Source: Acidobacteria bacterium RIFCSPHIGHO2_01_FULL_67_28
GTDB lineage: Bacteria; Acidobacteriota; Terriglobia; Acidiferrales; 2-02-FULL-67-57
Assembly (NCBI GenBank): GCA_001766965.1
Contig: MEKM01000165.1
Location: 5,713-11,764 of the forward strand
Direction of reading: 5' to 3'
DNA: 6,052 nucleotides
Shown here: positions 1-4,786 of the stretch, one piece after another
How positions within the stretch are numbered: the stretch's first letter is position 1
How the letters are laid out: every line of letters starts with the position of its first letter
Notes under the pieces: generated by a model
What the model saw: only the letters and a program-made list of their open reading frames with translations
Databases searched by the model: none
What the model was told of the DNA's origin: nothing
Program-made: the position numbers and the translations under genes

Positions 1-505
1 CGCCTGGCTCATCAACTCCGCCATGGTGGTGATGACCGCCGCCGTCTTTTTCCATCGCGGCGTGGCCGTGCACTCCATCGAAGAAGCCCACCACACCTTG
101 ATACCGCTGCTCGGCGGCGGCGCCGCCGTGGCCTTTGCCATTGCCCTGCTGTGCTCGGGGCTTTCTTCTTCCACCGTGGGGACGATGGCCGGGCAGGTCA
201 TCATCGAAGGCTTCTTGAACATCCGCTTCAGCATCTTCCTGCGGCGGCTGATCACCATGGTGCCCGCCATCCTCGTCATCGCCTGGGGGCTCGACCCGCT
301 GAAGATTCTGGTGCTTAGCCAGGTGTGCTTGAGCTTCTGCCTGCCCTTTGCCCTGATTCCGCTGATTGTTTTCACCGCGCGCCGTGAGTTGATGGGCGGG
401 CTCGCCAACCGCCCCCGCACCACCGCCGCCGCAGTGGTCGTGACCGCCATCATCCTGGCCCTGAACGGCCTGCTGCTCTACCAGACCTTCGGCGGCGAGT
501 TCTAG
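1..505 (+). CDS. Nramp-family divalent metal (Mn2+/Fe2+) transporter, C-terminal part (5' end outside the window)
   Basis: The open frame enters at base 2 (A-W-L-I-N-S-A-M...) and ends with TAG at 503-505. The ATG at 23 is internal, not the start. The fragment matches the second half of Nramp/MntH proton-coupled Mn2+/Fe2+ importers of the inner membrane. It begins with the helix after the metal-binding MPH motif, continues with an I-E-E-A-H linker, and then has the diagnostic helix with G-L-S-S-S-T-V-G-T-M-A-G-Q followed by E-G-F-L. A further helix contains L-S-Q-V-C-L-S-F-C-L-P-F-A-L-I-P-L, and a last hydrophobic segment lies near the C-terminus. About five transmembrane segments are visible. 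The DPGN and MPH metal-site motifs would lie upstream of the window, so metal specificity cannot be judged. The universal stress protein gene follows after 88 bp but appears to have its own promoter. The family call is firm; Mn versus Fe preference is inference. Confidence 0.9.
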   Translation, partial: AWLINSAMVVMTAAVFFHRGVAVHSIEEAHHTLIPLLGGGAAVAFAIALLCSGLSSSTVGTMAGQVIIEGFLNIRFSIFLRRLITMVPAILVIAWGLDPLKILVLSQVCLSFCLPFALIPLIVFTARRELMGGLANRPRTTAAAVVVTAIILALNGLLLYQTFGGEF

Positions 506-519
506 ACGGCGGCGCCGTC
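505..519 (+). terminator. Short GC-rich hairpin at the end of the transporter gene (weak terminator candidate)
   Basis: GACGGC (505-510) and GCCGTC (514-519) form a perfect 6-bp stem with a 3-base GGC loop. The stem begins on the last base of the stop codon. The downstream sequence (GGGTTCTGCTT) has only scattered T residues, so it is not a classical intrinsic terminator. It sits 9 bp upstream of the -35 box of the next gene, where a transcription boundary is expected. Confidence 0.3.
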
Positions 520-528
520 GGGTTCTGC

Positions 529-556
529 TTGACCTGGCCGCCGGCTCGGATAGAAT
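529..556 (+). promoter_or_regulatory. Sigma70-like promoter for the usp-peroxiredoxin pair
   Basis: TTGACC at 529-534 matches the -35 consensus at 5 of 6 positions. TAGAAT at 551-556 matches the -10 consensus at 5 of 6 positions. The spacer is 16 bp, and transcription would start near 562-565. The start codon at 594 follows at a normal distance. Two good boxes with near-ideal spacing are unlikely by chance in GC-rich DNA. The promoter would drive the universal stress gene and probably the peroxiredoxin gene. Confidence 0.7.
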
Positions 557-562
557 CCTCGG

Positions 563-576
563 CCCGAGGCCTCGGG
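563..576. promoter_or_regulatory. Perfect 14-bp palindrome at the predicted transcription start (operator or leader hairpin candidate)
   Basis: CCCGAGGCCTCGGG reads identically on both strands. It begins 7 bp after the -10 box and ends 5 bp before the GAGGAG ribosome binding site at 582-587. The position, directly over or after the start of transcription, suits a repressor operator. In RNA it could fold as a 5-bp stem (563-567 with 572-576) with a GGCC loop. No regulator can be named from the sequence. Confidence 0.4.
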
Positions 577-593
577 ACGTCGAGGAGCCCGCC

Positions 594-1025
594 ATGAAAA
601 AAGCGCCGAAAAAGATCCTGGTCAGCCTGAAGCAAGCGAGCGACGCCGGGGAGCTCATCAACCTCGCCCGACACGTCGCCGCCCCCGGCGCCCGCATCAC
701 CGCCCTGCACGTGGTGGAAGTGCCGGCGGCCACTCCGCTCGGCGCCGAGGACCGGGCGCTCGACGCGCCCGCGGAGGCGGTCGAGCGCGCCGTCAAGAAG
801 CTGGCGCGGAAGCACCGCGGGGTGAAGATCGCCGTGCGCCTGCTGCGGGCGCGCCACGCCGGCAAGGCCATCGCCGACGAGCTCAAGGAAGGGAAGTTCG
901 ACCTGGCGGTCATGAGCTACCACCACAAGCGCTCGCTCGCCGAGCTGTTGCTGGGCACGACCGCCTCGTACCTGGCCAAGCACGCCCCCTGCCGCCTGCT
1001 GATGAGCGTGCCGCCGCGCCGCTAA
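594..1025 (+). CDS. Universal stress protein, UspA family, with a degenerate nucleotide-binding loop
   Basis: This 143-residue protein has the length of a single UspA domain. Its N-terminus, K-K-I-L-V-S-L-K-Q-A-S, is the first beta strand of the fold. A-R-I-T-A-L-H-V-V-E-V is the second strand, and F-D-L-A-V-M-S-Y-H-H lies before the C-terminal motif. The end, L-L-L-G-T-T-A-S-Y-L-A-K-H-A-P-C-R-L-L-M-S-V, is the family signature. ATP-binding members carry G-x2-G-x9-G-(S/T) here. This protein keeps the final G-T, but by alignment H-K-R-S replaces the G-x-x-G, so ATP binding may be lost or altered. The ATG at 594 is supported by GAGGAG at 582-587 and a good promoter upstream. The peroxiredoxin gene starts 37 bp downstream in the same direction, so the two are probably co-transcribed. 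The family call is firm. The specific role is unknown; a stress function is inferred from family and neighbours. Confidence 0.88.
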   Translation: MKKAPKKILVSLKQASDAGELINLARHVAAPGARITALHVVEVPAATPLGAEDRALDAPAEAVERAVKKLARKHRGVKIAVRLLRARHAGKAIADELKEGKFDLAVMSYHHKRSLAELLLGTTASYLAKHAPCRLLMSVPPRR

Positions 1026-1062
1026 CCGGAAGAATTCGTTAACCCGAAGGGGAGGGAGACCA

Positions 1063-1551
1063 ATGCCGGACATTGCCGTGGGGGCGGACGCCCCGGACTT
1101 CGAGCTGCCCTGCGCGACCGGAGAGGAGAAAGGCACCTTCAAGCTTTCGAGCCTCCGCGGCCAGAAGAACGTGGTGCTGGCCTTCTACGCGCTCAACTGG
1201 ACTCCGACTTGAACCTCGGAGATGCCGGCGTTCGAGGCCGACAAGGCCAAGTTCGCCGAGCGCACTGCCCAGGTCGTGGGCATCAGCATTGACTCCATCC
1301 CCTCGCACCTCGCCTGGCAGAAGTACGCCATCGGCAAGTTGAGCTACCCGCTGTGCAGCGACTTCTACCCGCACGGCGAGGTCTGCCGGCGTTACGGCCT
1401 GCTGCGCGAAGGCCCGCCCGTCCCCGGCATCTCGAACCGCGCCGTCTTCATCGTCGACAAGAAAGGCCAGGTGGCGTGGAAGAAGGTCTACGATCTGCCC
1501 ACCGCGCCCAACAACGCCGAAATCCTGGAGGCGTTGAAGTCGCTCGCCTGA
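1063..1551 (+). CDS. AhpE/BCP-like peroxiredoxin, probable selenoprotein with Sec at position 50 encoded by in-frame TGA
   Basis: Read through the TGA at 1210-1212, the frame encodes a complete 162-residue thioredoxin-fold peroxiredoxin (thiol or selenol peroxidase reducing H2O2 or organic hydroperoxides). It opens with G-A-D-A-P-D-F-E-L (7-15), then F-K-L-S-S-L-R-G (26-33) and V-V-L-A-F-Y (37-42). The catalytic loop is A-L-N-W-T-P-T-U-T-S-E-M (43-54). The family motif is P-x3-T-x2-C: T47 is kept, the cysteine position is TGA, and the usual Pro is Ala43. Later blocks are Y-P-L-C-S-D-F-Y-P-H-G (95-105) and S-N-R-A-V-F-I-V-D-K-K-G (124-135), where R126 is the expected active-site Arg. They resemble AhpE-type enzymes. 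Cys98 and Cys108 could act as resolving residues, and there is no C-terminal V-C-P motif of the Prx1 type. The ATG at 1063 has GGAGG at 1051-1055, 7 bases upstream. ATG 1222 after the TGA has no properly spaced ribosome site. The gene sits downstream of usp, probably in one operon. The alternative is a pseudogene or sequencing error (TGC/TGT to TGA). Confidence 0.88.
1207..1252 (+). promoter_or_regulatory. Candidate bacterial SECIS hairpin directing selenocysteine insertion at TGA 1210-1212
   Basis: The apical stem CGGC (1226-1229) pairs with GCCG (1237-1240) around the 7-base loop GTTCGAG (1230-1236). After a C1225/A1241 mismatch it continues with 1223-1224 pairing 1242-1243. Below an unpaired stretch at 1217-1222, CCT (1214-1216) can pair with AGG (1244-1246). 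At the base, ACTTG (1207-1211) pairs with CAAGT (1248-1252), placing the TGA at the foot of the helix as in E. coli fdhF. Bacterial SECIS elements lie in the coding region right after the UGA, with a short apical stem and a loop that has G (often GU) in its first two bases. This loop starts with GU, 17 bases after the TGA. A competing fold pairs 1214-1220 with 1231-1237. Pairing was done by eye, without energy calculation. Confidence 0.6.
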
Positions 1552-1568
1552 ACCGCCCGCCCGCGTCG

Positions 1569-1577
1569 TGGTAGGAT
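1569..1577 (+). promoter_or_regulatory. Possible extended -10 promoter upstream of the Cys-motif gene
   Basis: TGG followed by TAGGAT (1572-1577) has the TGn extension and four of six -10 bases, 20 bp before the ATG at 1598. The best -35 match at a suitable distance (CTGAAC, 1548-1553) is poor. The gene lies only 46 bp after the peroxiredoxin stop, so read-through transcription is equally possible. Confidence 0.3.
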
Positions 1578-1597
1578 GAGCGGACGGCGCGGGGCCT

Positions 1598-2194
1598 ATG
1601 AGCGGCGAGCCTTACTCCGAAATTCCTTTGCAGCCGCGCCCCTGGTGGCAGCGGCTCCTGGGCGGCGGCGCGCTCGCCTGCGCCCACGCCGCGACCATCG
1701 CGCTCCTCCCCGACGAAGCGCCCCTGCGCAACGGCCGCCGGGCTGCCGTGCGCCAGCCGCCCCGGCCGCCGATTCGCGTCTGCGTCGAGTGTCTCCTGGC
1801 GCTGCTCGAGCCGGAGCTGAAGGCGCCCGAGCGCCGGGTGGTGGCCTTCGAGCCGGGCGCGGAGGGTGTGGCGGGTTATCGTTTCCTCGAGCAGGACCAC
1901 CTGGGCGACTCGGGCCTGCCGGCCGAGGACTTGATCCACTGCCAGTCGCTGGTGGCCGAGCCGCTGGGCGGCTGCCAGCAATGCGGGCAGCCTGCCGTGC
2001 ATTTGCTCGTCAAACGCGGCGCCATGACCGAACCCGGGAAGCTCGTCAGCTTCCGCGGCGGCAAGGAGTACTACTGCGCCGCGCACGGCAGCGCGCGCCT
2101 GCTCGGGCTGCTGCGGGAGCGGCTGCCGAAGCGCGCGGTCGCCTGCTTCAACTTCCCCTACGGCGAGCGCGGCCTCTACCTCCCCGGTGAGTGA
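1598..2194 (+). CDS. Hypothetical protein with CxxC and CxxH motifs (putative zinc-binding)
   Basis: I do not recognise this 198-residue protein. The N-terminal third is Pro/Arg-rich, with one short hydrophobic stretch (L20-L37, interrupted by His30) that is a doubtful membrane segment. Cysteines are clustered: C62-V-E-C65, then C126-Q-Q-C129-G, then Y-Y-C160-A-A-H163-G, with single Cys at 28, 115 and 183. The C126/C129 plus C160/H163 set, 30 residues apart, looks like a C2-CH zinc ribbon or treble-clef site. This suggests a metal-stabilised domain and binding rather than catalysis (inference). The frame is chosen over the overlapping one from 1576 because it has GC-rich third positions and a balanced composition, whereas the other translates to Arg/Ala/Pro low-complexity sequence. 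The start ATG 1598 has only a weak GGGG (1591-1594) as ribosome site. The stop lies 7 bp before the ATG of the next gene, so the two are probably translated from one transcript. Confidence 0.7.
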   Translation: MSGEPYSEIPLQPRPWWQRLLGGGALACAHAATIALLPDEAPLRNGRRAAVRQPPRPPIRVCVECLLALLEPELKAPERRVVAFEPGAEGVAGYRFLEQDHLGDSGLPAEDLIHCQSLVAEPLGGCQQCGQPAVHLLVKRGAMTEPGKLVSFRGGKEYYCAAHGSARLLGLLRERLPKRAVACFNFPYGERGLYLPGE

Positions 2195-2201
2195 GCAGGC
2201 G

Positions 2202-2474
2202 ATGACGCTGCGCGAGTTGGTGGACCGCTACCGGCAGTTGGCGGGCGGCTACGGCCGGCCGGTGCACCTCTCCGAGTTCGGGATGTCGCGCGAGGAAACC
2301 GAGCGGGAGTTCTCCGCCTATGAAGAGGACTACCAGATCGGGCGCTTCCTGCAGTTCTCGCGGGTGCCTGAACCGGACAACCATCCCCGCACCGGCTGTC
2401 CGCCGCTTTACACCATCAACGGCTTCGACTACTCCCACATCGCCATCTTCGCCGAGATCGAAGCCATCCTCTAG
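2202..2474 (+). CDS. Small hypothetical protein, 90 residues
   Basis: I recognise no family. The protein is acidic and hydrophilic, with an N-terminal helix-like stretch (T-L-R-E-L-V-D-R-Y-R-Q-L), then L-S-E-F-G-M-S-R-E-E-T-E-R-E-F and a C-terminal block G-C-P-P-L-Y-T-I-N-G-F-D-Y-S-H-I-A-I-F. There is no signal peptide, no membrane segment and only one cysteine. I chose ATG 2202 because it is ATG and has GCAGG just upstream. An in-frame GTG at 2187 would add five residues and overlap the preceding stop by 8 bp, but its upstream sequence is pyrimidine-rich. The protein follows the Cys-motif gene closely and may be translationally coupled to it, so a shared function is plausible but unproven. 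Its stop is 6 bp from the stop of the convergent peptidase gene. Confidence 0.65.
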   Translation: MTLRELVDRYRQLAGGYGRPVHLSEFGMSREETEREFSAYEEDYQIGRFLQFSRVPEPDNHPRTGCPPLYTINGFDYSHIAIFAEIEAIL

Positions 2475-2488
2475 CCGGGCCTACGGCT
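2473..2488. terminator. Small hairpin between convergent genes (weak bidirectional terminator candidate)
   Basis: AGCCG (2473-2477) pairs with CGGCT (2484-2488) around the loop GGCCTA. The element contains part of the TAG of the plus-strand gene and the whole stop codon of the minus-strand gene. There is no T tract on either side, so intrinsic termination would be weak. The convergent position is the main support. Confidence 0.3.
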
Positions 2489-4178
2489 TGCCTGCGGCGG
2501 CTTTCTTCTGCGAGGCGAGCCGCGCGGCGCGGAATTCGGCGGTGGGATACCAGGCAAAGTCCCGGTCGGAGTCGGCCAGGCGCCAGCCGAGGTCGAAAAG
2601 AAACCGCGCCATCTGCTCGGCCCCGCGCCAGTCCCAGTCGGGTTGGATTTCATCGCTCGGCTGGTGGTAGTTGCGGGCGCGGTACTCCTTTTCTTTCTGC
2701 TCGCCGTAGCCGTCCGGCTGGCCGACGATTTCCTCGCCATTATCGAGGTAGAGCGCGGGGATGCCGACCTTGGCGAGGTTGAACTGGTCGCTGCGGTAGA
2801 AGAAGCCCTGCTCGGGGGACTGGTCGGGCTTGACGGTGAGGCCGTGGTCGCGGGCGACCGCGCGCGCCACCTCGTCGAGCTCGGACTTGCCGGCGCCCAC
2901 TTGCACGACGTCGCGCGTCGGCCCCCAGGTTTTCAGCCCGTCCATGTTGAGGTTGGCTGCGGTCGCGGCGGGCGCAAAGACGGGGTGGTGGGCGTAGTAT
3001 TCCGAGCCGAGCAGCCCGGCTTCTTCGGCGGTGACGGCGAGAAACACCTGGGAGCGCTTGGGCTTTTCCGGCAGGCGCGCCATGGCTTCGGCGATGGCCA
3101 GCAGGTGCGCCACCCCCAGGGCGTTGTCGGAGGCGCCGTTGTAGATGGCGTCGCCGTCGACGGGCTTGCCCACGCCCAAGTGGTCGTGGTGCGCGGTGTA
3201 GATGACGTACTCGTTCTTGAGCCGCGGGTCGCTGCCTTCGAGGAGTCCGATGACGTTCGGCGAAGCGATGCGCCGCACCGTTTGTTGCAGCTCGGTCGAA
3301 GCCTTCAGGCCGAGCGGAACCGGCCGGAAGTCGCGGCTGGCGGCGGCGCGCTGGAGCGCCGCCAGTCCCGAGACTTCGGGATGTCCGGCGAGCGAGAGGA
3401 TTTTTTCCGCCGTGGGCTGGCTGATCCAGGCCTTGACCCCGAGGCCGGGCTCGCCTGCCGCGCGCGGCAGCGAGAAGCGTTCGCCCGACCAGGAAGCCTG
3501 CACGACGGCGAAGGAGTAGCCGGCGGATTCAGGCGTGTGAATCAGCAGCACCCCGGCGGCGCCCTGCCGTGCGGCGCTCTCGTACTTGTAGGTCCAGCGG
3601 CCGTAGTAGGTGAGGGCGCGGCCGCCGAAAAGCTCCGGCTCGGCCGGCGGCGCCGGCGGGTCGTTCACCAGCATCACCAAAATCTTCCCCTTGAGGTCGG
3701 CGCCCTTGAAGTCGTCCCACTTGAACTCGGGCGCCACGATGCCGTAGCCGACGAAGACCAGCTCGCCCGCGACCGGCACGCGGCTCTCGTCCGAGTCGCT
3801 CCCCGGTACGAAGTCGTCGGAGAAGTTGAAGGCCAGCGCTTGCCCGCCTCCGCTCACTGCGAGCTTCGCCGCGGGGTCCACCTTCTTGCCCACGAGCGGC
3901 ACGTTCTGGAAGTAGGTGCCGTTGTCGCCGACCGGCTTCAGTCCCAGGCGCTCGTATTGTGCCGCAATGTACTTGGCGGCGAGCTCGCTCCCGCGCGAAG
4001 CGGGGGCGCGGCCTTCGAGGAGATCGTCGGCCAGGAAAGCCGTGTGGGCCCGGAGCAGCTCCGGCGTGATGGCGGCCTGGCCCCGCTCGACCGCCGGCGG
4101 CAGCGAACTCTGCGCGAGCGCTAGGACGGCCAGCGACAGGCCGGCAAGCGATACGAGGGCGAGCGTAACTTTCTTCAT
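2481..4178 (-). CDS. Secreted M28-family zinc metallopeptidase (aminopeptidase)
   Basis: This 565-residue exopeptidase acts outside the cytoplasm. Residues 1-22 form a Sec signal peptide (M-K-K, hydrophobic core, V-L-A-L-A before Gln23). There is no lipobox. After an N-terminal lead region comes a PA-like insert (about 135-300) with V-F-V-G-Y-G-I, G-K-I-L-V-M-L-V-N-D and G-A-A-G-V-L-L-I-H. The catalytic M28 domain follows. The di-zinc ligands are visible in order: H330 in T-A-H-H-D-H-L-G (with D332), bridging D351 in G-A-S-D-N-A-L-G-V, E385-E386 in T-A-E-E-A-G-L-L-G-S (general base and ligand), D413 in N-M-D-G, and H505 in Y-H-Q-P-S-D-E. All catalytic residues are present, so it should be active on N-termini of extracellular peptides; specificity is unknown. 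ATG 4178 is supported by AAGGGAG about 6 bases upstream and by the intact signal peptide. The gene lies 49 bp downstream of rsmD. Confidence 0.93.
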   Translation of the reverse strand: MKKVTLALVSLAGLSLAVLALAQSSLPPAVERGQAAITPELLRAHTAFLADDLLEGRAPASRGSELAAKYIAAQYERLGLKPVGDNGTYFQNVPLVGKKVDPAAKLAVSGGGQALAFNFSDDFVPGSDSDESRVPVAGELVFVGYGIVAPEFKWDDFKGADLKGKILVMLVNDPPAPPAEPELFGGRALTYYGRWTYKYESAARQGAAGVLLIHTPESAGYSFAVVQASWSGERFSLPRAAGEPGLGVKAWISQPTAEKILSLAGHPEVSGLAALQRAAASRDFRPVPLGLKASTELQQTVRRIASPNVIGLLEGSDPRLKNEYVIYTAHHDHLGVGKPVDGDAIYNGASDNALGVAHLLAIAEAMARLPEKPKRSQVFLAVTAEEAGLLGSEYYAHHPVFAPAATAANLNMDGLKTWGPTRDVVQVGAGKSELDEVARAVARDHGLTVKPDQSPEQGFFYRSDQFNLAKVGIPALYLDNGEEIVGQPDGYGEQKEKEYRARNYHQPSDEIQPDWDWRGAEQMARFLFDLGWRLADSDRDFAWYPTAEFRAARLASQKKAAAGKP

Positions 4179-4212
4179 CGGGTTCTCCCTTCCGGCTTAG
4201 ATGCGGACGGCC

Positions 4213-4218
4213 ATTATA
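4213..4218 (-). promoter_or_regulatory. Consensus -10 box upstream of the M28 peptidase gene
   Basis: Read on the minus strand, 4218-4213 is TATAAT, a perfect -10 hexamer, 34 bp before the peptidase ATG and just past the rsmD stop. No good -35 hexamer exists at 16-18 bp (GCCCGT at 17), and there is no TGn extension. TTGAGC lies at 4254-4249, but the 30-bp gap is too long. An exact AT-only hexamer stands out in GC-rich DNA, so an activator-dependent or weak promoter is possible. Confidence 0.4.
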
Positions 4219-4227
4219 GCCCGACGG

Positions 4228-4785
4228 CTAGTCCGACGGGCGGAAGAAGCTCAAGACGGCGTCGCCCTGGCGGAGCGCCCGAATGCGGGCAAGTGCGCCG
4301 TAGGTTTCCTTCAGGGTTCCGCGCCGGGAGTGCTCGGCGACGACCCAGGCTTCGGGCGCGAGCAGGCCCGAGCGGCCGAGCCAGCCGAGCGCGCGCTCGT
4401 ATTCCTCGGCGGCCTGGTAAGGCGGGTCGAGGAAAACAACATCGAGCCGCACGCCGCGCCGCTCGAGCTCGCCCAGCCCCGCCAGCACATCGAAGGCAAG
4501 AACCTCGGCGCCGGTTTCGATTTCGAGCCGCTTGAGGTTCTCCCCGATGACCTTGACGGCGGGGCGGTGGTTTTCAAGGAAGTAGACCCACTCGGCGCCG
4601 CGGCTCAAGGCTTCGAGTCCCACCGCGCCCGAGCCGGCGTAGCAGTCGGCCGCGACCGCGCCGGCGACGCCCGCGCCGAGCACGTTGAAGAGCGTCTCGC
4701 GCAGGCGGTCGCTGGTGGGCCGGGTGTGGGCGCCGCGGAGCGTCTTGAGCTGGCGGCTGCGGAATCGCCCGGCAATGATGCGCAT
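4228..4785 (-). CDS. rsmD: 16S rRNA (guanine(966)-N(2))-methyltransferase RsmD
   Basis: This 185-residue Rossmann-fold methyltransferase uses S-adenosylmethionine to methylate N2 of G966 in 16S rRNA during 30S assembly. The family signature is complete: M-R-I-I-A-G-R-F-R at the start, T-R-P-T-S-D-R-L-R-E-T-L-F-N-V-L (21-36), the SAM-binding loop D-C-Y-A-G-S-G-A-V-G (47-56) followed by L-E-A-L-S-R-G-A, L-E-N (70-72), and the catalytic D-P-P-Y (120-123). Length is normal for the family. The start codon lies one base after the recG stop (TGA-C-ATG), with AGGTGG as ribosome site inside the end of recG, so the two are co-transcribed and probably translationally coupled. Confidence 0.95.
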   Translation of the reverse strand: MRIIAGRFRSRQLKTLRGAHTRPTSDRLRETLFNVLGAGVAGAVAADCYAGSGAVGLEALSRGAEWVYFLENHRPAVKVIGENLKRLEIETGAEVLAFDVLAGLGELERRGVRLDVVFLDPPYQAAEEYERALGWLGRSGLLAPEAWVVAEHSRRGTLKETYGALARIRALRQGDAVLSFFRPSD

Positions 4786-4786
4786 G

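Noticed and set aside
450..1142. 230-residue minus-strand ORF opposite the usp gene
   Set aside because: It overlaps two supported plus-strand genes and their promoter, and its translation is compositionally biased without motifs.
1214..1237. CCTCGGA/TTCGAGG hairpin as the primary SECIS
   Set aside because: Its loop begins only 8 bases after the TGA, closer than usual for bacterial SECIS elements, so the hairpin with apical loop 1230-1236 is preferred. It remains a possible competing fold.
1063..1551. Peroxiredoxin as a pseudogene broken by a nonsense mutation
   Set aside because: The only stop is TGA, it sits exactly at the catalytic Cys codon, a plausible SECIS hairpin follows, and no other frameshift or key-residue loss is seen apart from Pro43 to Ala. 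A sequencing error at this codon cannot be fully excluded.
1222..1551. Separate 109-residue protein starting at ATG 1222
   Set aside because: It lacks the N-terminal thioredoxin-fold strands and the catalytic loop. GGAG lies directly against the ATG with no spacer, and the frame continues upstream into a good start with a proper ribosome site.
1576..2190. Overlapping plus-strand ORF of 204 residues
   Set aside because: Its translation is Arg/Ala/Pro-rich low-complexity sequence typical of a shifted frame in GC-rich DNA. The frame from 1598 has GC-rich third positions and ordered Cys/His motifs.
2643..4124. 493-residue ORF antisense to the M28 peptidase
   Set aside because: The opposite strand encodes a complete M28 enzyme with all zinc ligands. 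The antisense translation is Val/Gly/Arg/Ala-rich with no recognisable motif, as expected where high GC removes stop codons.
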